Source of the DNA: a virus
IMG/VR virus record: IMGVR_UViG_3300027906_000158
Location: 1-23,258 of that record
Length of the DNA: 23,258 nt
Reading direction: 5' to 3' (one strand)
Position numbers and translations under genes: made by a program. Shown piece after piece: positions 1-4,790 of this stretch (its first letter is position 1; the number at the start of each line of letters is the position of its first letter). Below the pieces are notes generated by a model. The model saw only the letters and a program-made list of their open reading frames with translations, did no database searches and was not told the DNA's origin.

Positions 1-75
1 GGACCAAACGGACCGTGCAGGTGTAAAAATGGACACTTTGTTAACTGTCCTCAGCCAGCTGCTTTTTTTCACCCA

Positions 76-100
76 AGAAAAAAGCACCCTTTCGGGTGCT
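76..100 (-). terminator. Rho-independent terminator of the minus-strand gene
   Basis: A perfect 7-bp stem (83-89 with 94-100) closes a four-base loop. Read on the minus strand the loop is GAAA and the 3' arm runs straight into a tract of six or more T. It begins six bases past the stop codon of the minus-strand gene at 106-450, which is where an intrinsic terminator should be. The + strand side lacks a clean T tract, so minus-strand use is favoured. The stem sequence is nearly the same as that of the plus-strand terminator at 776-802. Confidence 0.85.
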
Positions 101-105
101 CTTGT

Positions 106-450
106 TTATCCTACCTTTGTATATGATCGGATGTTGGAAGGGGTTTTGATTTGTCCTATGAGTGGCAGGAGTTCTTTCACAAATGCTTCAAGGTAGAATA
201 CTGGAAGCAGGATTAGAGAGAGACCGTCACGAGGATAATCTTTGAGTGACTTAAGTTCAATCTTGGCATATGCTTTCTTGACTGAGGGTGCATCTGGTGT
301 GATCACGACAGGCAAGGGAGTTGCAGATGTTGGGTTGACTTTGGTCGGTGCTGCTTTACGAGTACGTTTTGCAGCGGTGCTTGCTTTACGTGCTCTTGGT
401 TTTCTTGCTGGTTTAGCAGGTGACTTGAGAGCAGGTGTTGCAGTTGGCAT
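106..450 (-). CDS. Small protein with histone-like basic N-terminal tail
   Basis: This 114-residue protein is the only gene I support on the minus strand. Residues 1-51 hold 12 Lys/Arg and no Asp/Glu, with many Ala and Pro, in runs such as KPARKPRARK and KRTRK; this resembles histone H1 tails or bacterial AlgP-like tails. Residues 60-114 have ordinary composition with a hydrophobic stretch (LSLILLPVFYLEAFVKELLPL) that may form a small folded domain. A strong terminator follows the stop at once. No clear Shine-Dalgarno sequence precedes the ATG. I do not recognise the family. A nucleic-acid-binding or charge-neutralising role is inferred from composition only. A plus-strand frame across the same DNA (242-526) is hydrophobic, low in complexity and looks like a shadow. 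Confidence 0.7.
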   Translation of the reverse strand: MPTATPALKSPAKPARKPRARKASTAAKRTRKAAPTKVNPTSATPLPVVITPDAPSVKKAYAKIELKSLKDYPRDGLSLILLPVFYLEAFVKELLPLIGQIKTPSNIRSYTKVG

Positions 451-562
451 GCAGGTAATAATGCATTTGACTCTTTCATTCTACAAGCAAGGGGTTGACA
501 AATGGATCAATCGTTACACGTGTTAACAAAAAAGTCCACTAATATAAGTGTCACAACCAGGC

Positions 563-579
563 AGCCACCAGGGGTGGCT
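563..579 (+). promoter_or_regulatory. Hairpin enclosing the ribosome binding site
   Basis: A perfect 7-bp stem (AGCCACC 563-569, GGTGGCT 573-579) with a three-base loop ends at the base before the ATG at 580. The only Shine-Dalgarno-like sequence for that start, AGGGG at 570-574, lies in the loop and 3' arm. Folding would hide it. If translation instead starts at 502, this hairpin lies inside the coding region. Confidence 0.45.
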
Positions 580-768
580 ATGTCCTATATTAAGAAAGTC
601 AATCGAACACGTTCAATGCGAGTCAACCCATTTCTACCAGCACGCCCACATTTCACACCAGCTGAGAAATACTACATCAGGAAGGCGACGACCTACGTTG
701 ACAATGCATGGCTTTTCTTTTCTCAGATCGAAGACGACTTTCGACTCCTACACATGCCAATGAAATAA
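580..768 (+). CDS. Small hypothetical protein
   Basis: The ATG at 580 gives 62 residues, rich in Arg, Lys and aromatic residues, with the stretch MRVNPFLPARPHFTPAEKYY near the start and an acidic segment (QIEDDF) near the end. No family is recognised. The start is uncertain: an in-frame ATG at 502, with GGGG seven bases upstream, would add 26 residues, but that extension looks less like protein. The 580 start has AGGGG at about five bases, inside a hairpin. A strong terminator begins eight bases after the stop, so this is the last or only gene of its transcript. A TTGACA at 495-500 could be a promoter -35 box, but I find no convincing -10 at the right distance. Confidence 0.6.
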   Translation: MSYIKKVNRTRSMRVNPFLPARPHFTPAEKYYIRKATTYVDNAWLFFSQIEDDFRLLHMPMK

Positions 769-775
769 GTGGCAC

Positions 776-802
776 AGCACCCCTTTTCAGGGGTGCTTTT
801 TT
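776..802 (+). terminator. Rho-independent terminator
   Basis: A 9-bp perfect stem (AGCACCCCT 776-784 with AGGGGTGCT 789-797), a TTTC loop and six T from 797 make a textbook intrinsic terminator. It starts eight bases after the stop of the gene at 580-768. Confidence 0.92.
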
Positions 803-805
803 CTG

Positions 806-811
806 TATAAT
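806..811 (+). promoter_or_regulatory. TATAAT -10 box directly after a terminator
   Basis: A perfect TATAAT lies four bases beyond the T tract of the preceding terminator and would start transcription near 818, upstream of the gene at 864. The -35 position falls inside the terminator stem and does not resemble TTGACA, so the promoter would need a -10-dependent polymerase or an activator. Confidence 0.5.
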
Positions 812-863
812 AAGAGAGTACTTCAATGAATCACTTTTGCAAACTCATCAAATCACCCTCGGC

Positions 864-1148
864 ATGAACATTCCAAACGAGGGCAAGATCACAAACCAGA
901 TGTGGTCCGATTTCATAAACTCCTTTCTATTCACACTCCAATTTGCAACCATCACGGATGCAGTCGGAATTTTCAAAGGAGAGATGGAGCAAAGCAAAAT
1001 CATCAGCATTACGATTGATGAAAGGACAACGGGGTCAGACCGAATGATCGAAAATCTTCTTTCAGTCGGCGACGCGTACAAAAAGCAATTCCGTCAGGAA
1101 TGCATCTTGTACTCTATGACAAAGATTGATGAATTAGTCTTCAGATAG
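864..1148 (+). CDS. Hypothetical protein, 94 residues
   Basis: The protein has mixed hydrophobic and polar segments (MWSDFINSFLFTLQFATITD near residues 13-32, then an acidic/basic C-terminal half ending KIDELVFR) and reads like a small soluble folded protein. The ATG at 864 is preferred because the open frame upstream runs back through the terminator at 776-802 into the previous gene. No clear Shine-Dalgarno sequence is present. A 13-codon frame (826-867) ends at TGA overlapping this ATG and may couple translation. A GC-rich hairpin follows the stop. No family is recognised. Confidence 0.7.
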   Translation: MNIPNEGKITNQMWSDFINSFLFTLQFATITDAVGIFKGEMEQSKIISITIDERTTGSDRMIENLLSVGDAYKKQFRQECILYSMTKIDELVFR

Positions 1149-1160
1149 GACAGTTCACAA

Positions 1161-1183
1161 GGGGGCACAATGATGCCCCCCTT
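1161..1183 (+). terminator. Hairpin terminator with weak T tract
   Basis: GGGGGCA (1161-1167) pairs with TGCCCCC (1174-1180) around a six-base loop, 12 bases past the preceding stop. Only a mixed CTTCCTATT follows, so termination may be partial. Confidence 0.6.
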
Positions 1184-1199
1184 CCTATTAACCCCCCCT

Positions 1200-1205
1200 T
1201 ATAAT
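1200..1205 (+). promoter_or_regulatory. TATAAT -10 box seven bases from a start codon
   Basis: A perfect TATAAT ends seven bases before the A of the ATG at 1212. With the usual -10 to start distance, transcription would begin at or next to the start codon, giving a leaderless or nearly leaderless mRNA. No -35 match is visible in the C-rich sequence upstream. Confidence 0.5.
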
Positions 1206-1211
1206 AGATTC

Positions 1212-1406
1212 ATGTCACACAGCATTTTCAATCCCATGATTTCAGGCGACGGTTTTCTATGCTCTCCTAATATGGAGGACTTCTGCAAACGAATGGTTGC
1301 ACAAGAGTTAGCACAAGAGACCATCAATCAAGAAATCAGGAATGGACTAAGACCTGCCTCATCATGGGGACAGTCTACACACTGGTATATAAGCGATAGA
1401 CATTAG
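1212..1406 (+). CDS. Hypothetical protein, 64 residues
   Basis: A short soluble-looking protein: a polar N-terminus, then a helix-prone segment around residues 20-43 (MEDFCKRMVAQELAQETINQ) and a tail with three Trp/Tyr (SWGQSTHWYISD). The ATG at 1212 is chosen because the open frame to its left crosses the hairpin at 1161-1183. No ribosome binding site is seen, which fits a leaderless message from the TATAAT at 1200. The family is not recognised. Confidence 0.6.
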   Translation: MSHSIFNPMISGDGFLCSPNMEDFCKRMVAQELAQETINQEIRNGLRPASSWGQSTHWYISDRH

Positions 1407-1418
1407 TCCGTCATCGCT

Positions 1419-1424
1419 TATAAT
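1419..1424 (+). promoter_or_regulatory. TATAAT -10 box
   Basis: A perfect TATAAT 13 bases after the previous stop codon would start transcription near 1431, ahead of the small membrane-protein gene at 1449. There is no good -35. This is the third TATAATA sequence within about 620 bases in the same position relative to a small gene. Confidence 0.5.
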
Positions 1425-1448
1425 ACTATTATACAAACGAATTCCAAC

Positions 1449-1586
1449 ATGCGAATCGCTCTTGCACTCATCATCATCATAGCAGGTGTGGGTATTGGTT
1501 CTAACCTCATTAAGCAGGTTGAACAAATGACAGAATCCAGGAATGGACAATTATGTCAGGTTGACCCATCATACTGCAATGAATAA
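1449..1586 (+). CDS. Small single-span membrane or secreted peptide
   Basis: This 45-residue reading frame starts with an Arg and then an unbroken hydrophobic run (IALALIIIIAGVGIGSNLI, residues 3-21). A polar tail follows with two Cys (36 and 43) in QLCQVDPSYCNE. The arrangement fits an N-terminal signal anchor with a short outside tail, possibly disulfide-bonded. Phage proteins of this kind are sometimes lysis accessories or host-membrane modifiers, but nothing here shows which. It has its own TATAAT box upstream and no visible Shine-Dalgarno sequence. Confidence 0.65.
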   Translation: MRIALALIIIIAGVGIGSNLIKQVEQMTESRNGQLCQVDPSYCNE

Positions 1587-1604
1587 TATGAATGAATGCA
1601 TCTA

Positions 1605-1618
1605 TGACCAATTGGTCA
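1605..1618 (+). promoter_or_regulatory. 14-bp perfect palindrome, possible operator
   Basis: TGACCAATTGGTCA reads the same on both strands. It lies between two small genes and about 20 bases before a weak -10-like TACTAT (1639-1644) ahead of the gene at 1653. A diverged copy of its right half plus flank (GGTTGACCCATCA at 1557-1569 against GGTCAACCCATCA at 1614-1626) lies just upstream. A dimeric repressor site is one reading; a chance palindrome is another. Confidence 0.35.
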
Positions 1619-1652
1619 ACCCATCACCCGTAGTTTCTTACTATTTCCTATC

Positions 1653-1805
1653 ATGGCAACAAGCACCTGCATCCGCTATTGGACAAACCAAGAACCAAGA
1701 CGGGCAAAGCTCATGCACCTCTCAACATTCAAACATGCAGAGGATATGATTAATGATCTAATGAGACTTGGGTGGCGTGCTGAGATAGCACCACCGCATA
1801 TTTGA
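1653..1805 (+). CDS. Small hypothetical protein, 50 residues
   Basis: This frame reads like real protein: a basic N-terminal half (RYWTNQEPRRAKLMHL) followed by an amphipathic helix pattern (KHAEDMINDLMRLGWRAEIA). The competing frame at 1588-1749 in the same DNA has a low-complexity Gln/Ser tail and is less convincing, although its first 20 residues look plausible. The stop lies 11 bases before a strong GC-rich hairpin, so this gene ends its transcript. The family is not recognised. Confidence 0.6.
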   Translation: MATSTCIRYWTNQEPRRAKLMHLSTFKHAEDMINDLMRLGWRAEIAPPHI

Positions 1806-1816
1806 AAATCACACTA

Positions 1817-1845
1817 GGGGGCGTTCGCGCCCCCGCCCCCCCTAG
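1817..1845 (+). terminator. GC-rich hairpin with two alternative pairings
   Basis: GGGGGCG (1817-1823) pairs with CGCCCCC (1828-1834) around a TTCG tetraloop. The same 5' arm, extended to CTAGGGGG, could instead pair with the distal CCCCCCTAG ending at 1845. No T tract follows. It most likely ends or stabilises the transcript of the gene at 1653-1805. The remaining gap to 1945 has no gene; it contains the AT-rich candidate promoter below and a direct repeat (AAATTTTTCCC / AAATTTTCCCC, about 1911-1935). Confidence 0.6.
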
Positions 1846-1897
1846 CTAAAAGCGACTTACTACCCTAACCTACAAAAGTGGGTACGTGCGGGAGTGA

Positions 1898-1910
1898 TAT
1901 ATAAAAATAA
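1898..1910 (+). promoter_or_regulatory. Possible phage late promoter, AT-rich box
   Basis: TATATAAAAATAA resembles the T4 late promoter box TATAAATA with an insertion, and lies about 35 bases before the first gene of the purN cluster. The match is loose. Confidence 0.3.
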
Positions 1911-1945
1911 AATTTTTCCCAGGAAATTTTCCCCAGATACAAAAA

Positions 1946-2191
1946 ATGCCTGTATACAGAGACTATGAGATTCGGATAAACTTCAACGAGCTCGTAGAAA
2001 AAAGAATACCTGTGTGTAATGCCCTACACCCAGATCACTGCCTCACAGAGGATCAGGTAGATCACATAGCTCACGCTTGCCGCTCTCAGGTAAAGCTTGA
2101 TTCAATATATCAGCAGGTTGATCAGTTGATTCGAGATTACTGCGAAGAAGCAGGTATCGAGTCCCTCGGAGGAGACTCCCAGAATGAGTAA
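1946..2191 (+). CDS. Hypothetical protein, 81 residues
   Basis: A small acidic, Cys-containing protein (Cys at about 24, 32, 44 and 66). Hydrophobic and polar residues alternate in a way that suggests a helical fold (DQVDHIAHACRSQVKLDSIY, then a second helix with QQVDQLIRDYCEEAG). It opens the plus-strand cluster that includes purN and overlaps the next gene by eight bases. No family is recognised. Confidence 0.75.
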   Translation: MPVYRDYEIRINFNELVEKRIPVCNALHPDHCLTEDQVDHIAHACRSQVKLDSIYQQVDQLIRDYCEEAGIESLGGDSQNE

Positions 2192-2474
2192 AATAGATAC
2201 ACAGGGGATGGGTGCTCCGATGACACCCGAAGATCTTGCTAAATGGAAAGCAGCAGGTGGTAAAAGTAGAGAATATAAACCTGCTACTATAAAACCTCGG
2301 AGACTTTTTACAGAGACTTACTGTAAGGAGATGTCAATACTAATCAACGAGGTACTTGACGCAAGGGAAGGTAAGATGAATTACACATCTTATTTCGATA
2401 CAGAACAATTCAAGCATCTTGTAACAGAGGATGAACCGCCTTACAGTAGACCTATCACTCACGATTTAGAATGA
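2184..2474 (+). CDS. Hypothetical protein, 96 residues
   Basis: The ATG at 2184 overlaps the previous gene by eight bases. GGAGGAG at about 2168-2174 can serve as ribosome binding site. The N-terminal third (MTPEDLAKWKAAGGKSREYK) looks like a flexible basic segment; the rest is helical-looking with Tyr-rich ends. Its last four bases overlap the purN start as ATGA, so purN translation is probably coupled to it. The family is not recognised. Confidence 0.75.
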   Translation: MSKIDTQGMGAPMTPEDLAKWKAAGGKSREYKPATIKPRRLFTETYCKEMSILINEVLDAREGKMNYTSYFDTEQFKHLVTEDEPPYSRPITHDLE

Positions 2475-3025
2475 GAATTGGAGTTATGTGTTCTGGCAAC
2501 GGAACTAATTTCGAGAACATCGTCAACGAGTGCCCTGAGCATGAAGTTGTGATGATGATCTATAATAAGAAAGACTGCGGTGCTATGCATAGAGCACAGA
2601 GACTCGGTATATCTCATTGTAGGTTAAAGAGTAAGCAAGTAGACGATATAATAACACTCTTCAAAGTATACAGAGTAGACTTAATAGTACTTGCAGGGTG
2701 GATGAGGGTCTTACCCAAGAAGTTTATTAAAGCTTTTCCTAACAAGATCATCAATATACACCCTAGTCTCTTACCAAAGTACAAGGGTCTTCATGCTGTA
2801 GAGCAAGCATTCAGTTCTAATGACAAATTTACTGGTTGTACAGTTCATTATGTCAACGAAGAACTTGACGGTGGTGAAATATTAGACCAGACACGTGTCA
2901 TGATATGTCCAGAAGATACCCTAGATACATTAACGTATAGAATACAGCAAGCAGAACACCGATTATTACCTCAGGTTATTAAGCAAATCTGTAAAAATGA
3001 TGAACATGTGTTGAGTTTAACATAA
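2471..3025 (+). CDS. purN: Phosphoribosylglycinamide formyltransferase (GART)
   Basis: The enzyme transfers a formyl group from 10-formyltetrahydrofolate to GAR, the third step of purine synthesis. At 184 residues it is slightly shorter than the bacterial enzyme (about 210). The family's N-terminal phosphate-binding motif is seen as MCSGNGTNFENI (residues 6-17). The catalytic triad is intact: Asn95 and His97 in NIHPSLLPKYKGLH, and Asp133 in VHYVNEELDGGEILD. It should therefore be active. The start overlaps the upstream stop as ATGA. Phage copies of purine genes are known from marine T4-like cyanophages, where they are thought to feed nucleotide supply during infection; that role is inferred here. 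The C-terminus is short compared with cellular PurN. Confidence 0.95.
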   Translation: MRIGVMCSGNGTNFENIVNECPEHEVVMMIYNKKDCGAMHRAQRLGISHCRLKSKQVDDIITLFKVYRVDLIVLAGWMRVLPKKFIKAFPNKIINIHPSLLPKYKGLHAVEQAFSSNDKFTGCTVHYVNEELDGGEILDQTRVMICPEDTLDTLTYRIQQAEHRLLPQVIKQICKNDEHVLSLT

Positions 3026-3038
3026 TTCATGCTATAAT
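3011..3038 (+). promoter_or_regulatory. Sigma70-like promoter at the end of purN
   Basis: TTGAGT (3011-3016) and a perfect TATAAT (3033-3038) are separated by 16 bases. The -35 lies inside the last codons of purN. It would drive the three overlapping small genes from 3062 to 3711. It is the best two-part promoter in the window. Confidence 0.7.
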
Positions 3039-3061
3039 TAGTACTACAGTAGCAAAGAACC

Positions 3062-3271
3062 ATGATCAATCTCGACGAAAAGTATCACAATTACCTCGGA
3101 GGAGGCAAAACCTTCAAAATTGACGGAGTGAACGAACCTTTGAGAGGTTATGGTTATCATTGTGATGGTTCATCTATCAAAGGATACTACGTAACCACCA
3201 CAAATTACAAATTATTCTACAACTTGAACGAACAGTTCATTAAAATGGAGGCACTCTGTGGAGAATCCTGA
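3062..3271 (+). CDS. Hypothetical protein, 69 residues
   Basis: A Gly- and Tyr-rich small protein with alternating residues suggestive of beta strands (GGGKTFKIDGVNEPLRGYGY, then SSIKGYYVTTTNYKLFYNL). It is the first gene after the promoter at 3011-3038 and overlaps the next by 14 bases. No family is recognised. Confidence 0.7.
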   Translation: MINLDEKYHNYLGGGKTFKIDGVNEPLRGYGYHCDGSSIKGYYVTTTNYKLFYNLNEQFIKMEALCGES

Positions 3272-3542
3272 GGTTATGTCACTTCTACTTGGCTTAAAGA
3301 GTCAGGTAGAAGCACTTGAAGGGCGTTTGAACTCAATGGAGCTTCTCTTGAAGCGTCCAGGTCATGATGACTATGAGAAATTAGTCGATATTGTACTCGA
3401 ACATGACAAAGATCTTCATGATCCTGTCTATTTGCATGACATGCAAGACAAGTACTTTGAATGTGTGAGCGCATGTGACCCTAATGCTCAGGAAGATTCT
3501 TGCGAGACAGTGTGTAAACCAATTTTAGAGGCTCATGAATAG
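3258..3542 (+). CDS. Hypothetical protein with coiled-coil start, GTG start codon
   Basis: GTG at 3258 is chosen because GGAGG (3247-3251) stands six bases upstream; the first in-frame ATG (3276) lacks a well-spaced site. The N-terminal part has a leucine-rich heptad-like pattern (LLLGLKSQVEALEGRLNSME, residues 8-27) typical of a short coiled coil. The C-terminal part holds four Cys (FECVSACDPNAQEDSCETVC), spaced so that they could form disulfides or bind metal. 94 residues; family not recognised. Confidence 0.75.
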   Translation: MENPEVMSLLLGLKSQVEALEGRLNSMELLLKRPGHDDYEKLVDIVLEHDKDLHDPVYLHDMQDKYFECVSACDPNAQEDSCETVCKPILEAHE

Positions 3543-3711
3543 TCATTATCATATCTACTGGGAAAATAGACCACTTTTTAAGAACTTAGACCAAGAAGAA
3601 TTCGATTATATTTGGGAAAGACTCATGTGGTGTTACTCAGATGAGCTTACATTCATGAAATTCGATGAGAAAAGTGTTGAAAGCAAAGAATTACAAGACG
3701 CAAGTTATTAA
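3535..3711 (+). CDS. Small acidic, aromatic-rich protein, 58 residues
   Basis: Starting eight bases inside the previous gene, this frame encodes an acidic protein rich in Trp, Tyr and Phe (YHIYWENRPLFKNLDQEEF near the start, then IWERLMWCYSDELTFMKFDE). The composition is strongly protein-like. The overlap suggests coupled translation. It is the last gene before a non-coding gap that carries a tandem repeat and a late-type promoter. Function unknown. Confidence 0.7.
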   Translation: MNSHYHIYWENRPLFKNLDQEEFDYIWERLMWCYSDELTFMKFDEKSVESKELQDASY

Positions 3712-3718
3712 ATCAAGA

Positions 3719-3738
3719 AAAAATCGCGAAAAATCGCG
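3719..3738 (+). repeat. Two tandem 10-bp repeats with hairpin potential
   Basis: AAAAATCGCG occurs twice head to tail (3719-3728, 3729-3738). The same sequence gives a 5-bp hairpin CGCGA/TCGCG around AAAA. It begins eight bases after a stop codon and ten bases before a late-promoter-like box, so a boundary or binding-site role is possible. Confidence 0.5.
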
Positions 3739-3747
3739 TCGTGACGC

Positions 3748-3755
3748 TCTAAATA
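3748..3755 (+). promoter_or_regulatory. Late promoter-like box TCTAAATA
   Basis: TCTAAATA differs from the T4 late promoter TATAAATA at one base. It lies 25 bases before the ATG at 3781, at the start of the structural block. The same eight bases recur at 5077-5084, 23 bases before gene 25. Confidence 0.45.
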
Positions 3756-3780
3756 TTTCAAATTGTAGGGCGAAAATCCT

Positions 3781-3999
3781 ATGGAAGAATCTTTTCTCGC
3801 TTTAGAAGGCGACTTTACCGTAAGAACGGGTCAAACCCTCTCTGAGTATCATAAAATATCCGAAATTCCCGAAAAGTTTGATCATCTGATCAAGTTTTTA
3901 CCAAATATTCCCCCTAGTCCTCATTCGGAACACGATCATGAGCACATGGGAAACTTTACTGACTACATACATATGCTACAAGCACGTGAACAGAAGTAA
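3781..3999 (+). CDS. Hypothetical protein, possibly the front part of a split gene
   Basis: A 72-residue acidic protein with a His-rich stretch (PHSEHDHEHMG, residues 47-57). The start follows AGGG (3767-3770) and the late-type box. It ends with TAA at 3997-3999, but the same frame continues open for another 169 codons with no ATG close by (see 4006-4506). It may therefore be a complete small gene or the N-terminal part of a 241-codon gene interrupted by one stop. Position before the PAAR gene suggests a baseplate or tail role. No family is recognised. Confidence 0.65.
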   Translation: MEESFLALEGDFTVRTGQTLSEYHKISEIPEKFDHLIKFLPNIPPSPHSEHDHEHMGNFTDYIHMLQAREQK

Positions 4000-4005
4000 T
4001 TTACC

Positions 4006-4506
4006 TTGCCAGAGCTAGATAAAACTGAATTAGCTGATAAAACCCGCCCAGATTTCACTGTAAACGACTCTGTGACGGCAACTGGCAATGCGACAGCACC
4101 TGCTTCTGAGACAATAACCAATGTTACTGCCACAGTTTCACCTTCTGAGCCCAATTTAGTCATTACTCCAGGCACAAATACTGTAACAATAACGGGAACT
4201 ATCATAGACCCGTTCACTGATACCTTCACATACGTAGAACCAGGGCTAACAAACCTCAATTCTACACCCACAGAGGTCGTCTCCACGGCGAACATGCCCC
4301 AAGATAAGGTCATGTACGGCTTGGATCAAGATATGACCTCTTTTGTTTTGCGTACTTTTACTGTTGTAGTGACATATGACACCTATACAAGTGGTACCCT
4401 TAATCAATCTGGGTTAACTTATACAGAGGATGTTACATTAAAGATATATAATTCATGGGAGGGCATTCGGTCCTTCGTTGATAACTACAATTTCCCTTCT
4501 TGCTAA
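4006..4506 (+). CDS. Probable virion structural protein without a clear start
   Basis: About 166 residues, rich in Thr, Ser and Val, with beta-type patterns (ETITNVTATVSPSEPNLVIT, NTVTITGTIIDPFTDTFTYV) as in extracellular or virion beta proteins. The C-terminus ends WEGIRSFVDNYNFPSC. The only start near the left end is TTG at 4006, with no ribosome binding site; the next ATG (4291) would remove over half the protein. The frame is the same as that of 3781-3999, only two codons after its TAA. The stop overlaps the PAAR start as TAATG. It may be a tail or spike-associated protein, from context only. Confidence 0.6.
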   Translation: MPELDKTELADKTRPDFTVNDSVTATGNATAPASETITNVTATVSPSEPNLVITPGTNTVTITGTIIDPFTDTFTYVEPGLTNLNSTPTEVVSTANMPQDKVMYGLDQDMTSFVLRTFTVVVTYDTYTSGTLNQSGLTYTEDVTLKIYNSWEGIRSFVDNYNFPSC

Positions 4507-4787
4507 TGCCAGCAGTAACACGAGTCGGAGACGCAGACGTATCGCATTGTTCTGGAATGGTGCGTGCTGAAGGTTCTGGTAATGTCTTCGTTAACTGTAT
4601 ACCTGTTTCCCGTCAGGGAGATAATAACACAGGGCACCTATTACCTGGGACTCCATGTCCTAGTCATGCGGCTCCTATATCAACAGGGAGTACAACCGTA
4701 TTCATTAATGGCAAAGGATGTGGTAGAGTAGGAGACGCAACATGTACCTCTGTAGCAGAGGGATCACCAAACGTATTTGCAGGATAG
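4506..4787 (+). CDS. PAAR-domain spike tip protein (T4 gp5.4-like)
   Basis: PAAR proteins form a sharpened, metal-bound cone on the tip of contractile-tail spikes. The 93 residues show the repeated signature three times: GSGNVFVNCIPVSRQGD (residues 23-39), GSTTVFINGKGCGRVGD (61-77) and GSPNVFAG at the end. His14, His44, His54 and Cys80 are candidates for the metal site. Length matches single-domain phage PAAR proteins. The ATG at 4506 overlaps the previous stop (TAATG); a TTG two codons earlier is less likely. Its place just before gp25 and gp6 agrees with a baseplate gene block. Confidence 0.92.
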   Translation: MPAVTRVGDADVSHCSGMVRAEGSGNVFVNCIPVSRQGDNNTGHLLPGTPCPSHAAPISTGSTTVFINGKGCGRVGDATCTSVAEGSPNVFAG

Positions 4788-4790
4788 ATT

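Noticed and set aside
1-75. Tail of an upstream plus-strand gene
   Set aside because: Several frames are open for a short distance, one ending at TAA 24-26, but there is too little sequence to choose between them.
242-526. Plus-strand hydrophobic frame opposite the basic protein gene
   Set aside because: It is a shadow of the Lys/Ala-rich minus-strand gene: its Leu/Ala/Val content is what the complement of such codons gives, and the minus gene has a terminator in the right place.
708-863. Extended N-terminus for the gene at 864
   Set aside because: The extension would run through the stop of the previous gene, a strong terminator and a TATAAT box.
1543-1749. Frame overlapping the small genes at 1449 and 1653
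   Set aside because: It has a low-complexity Gln/Ser tail and competes with two frames that read better. A start at 1588 remains a weak alternative.
3878-3893. Inverted repeat TTGATCA-TC-TGATCAA
   Set aside because: It lies inside a coding region, has an AT-rich short stem, and codes for ordinary residues (FDHLIKF).
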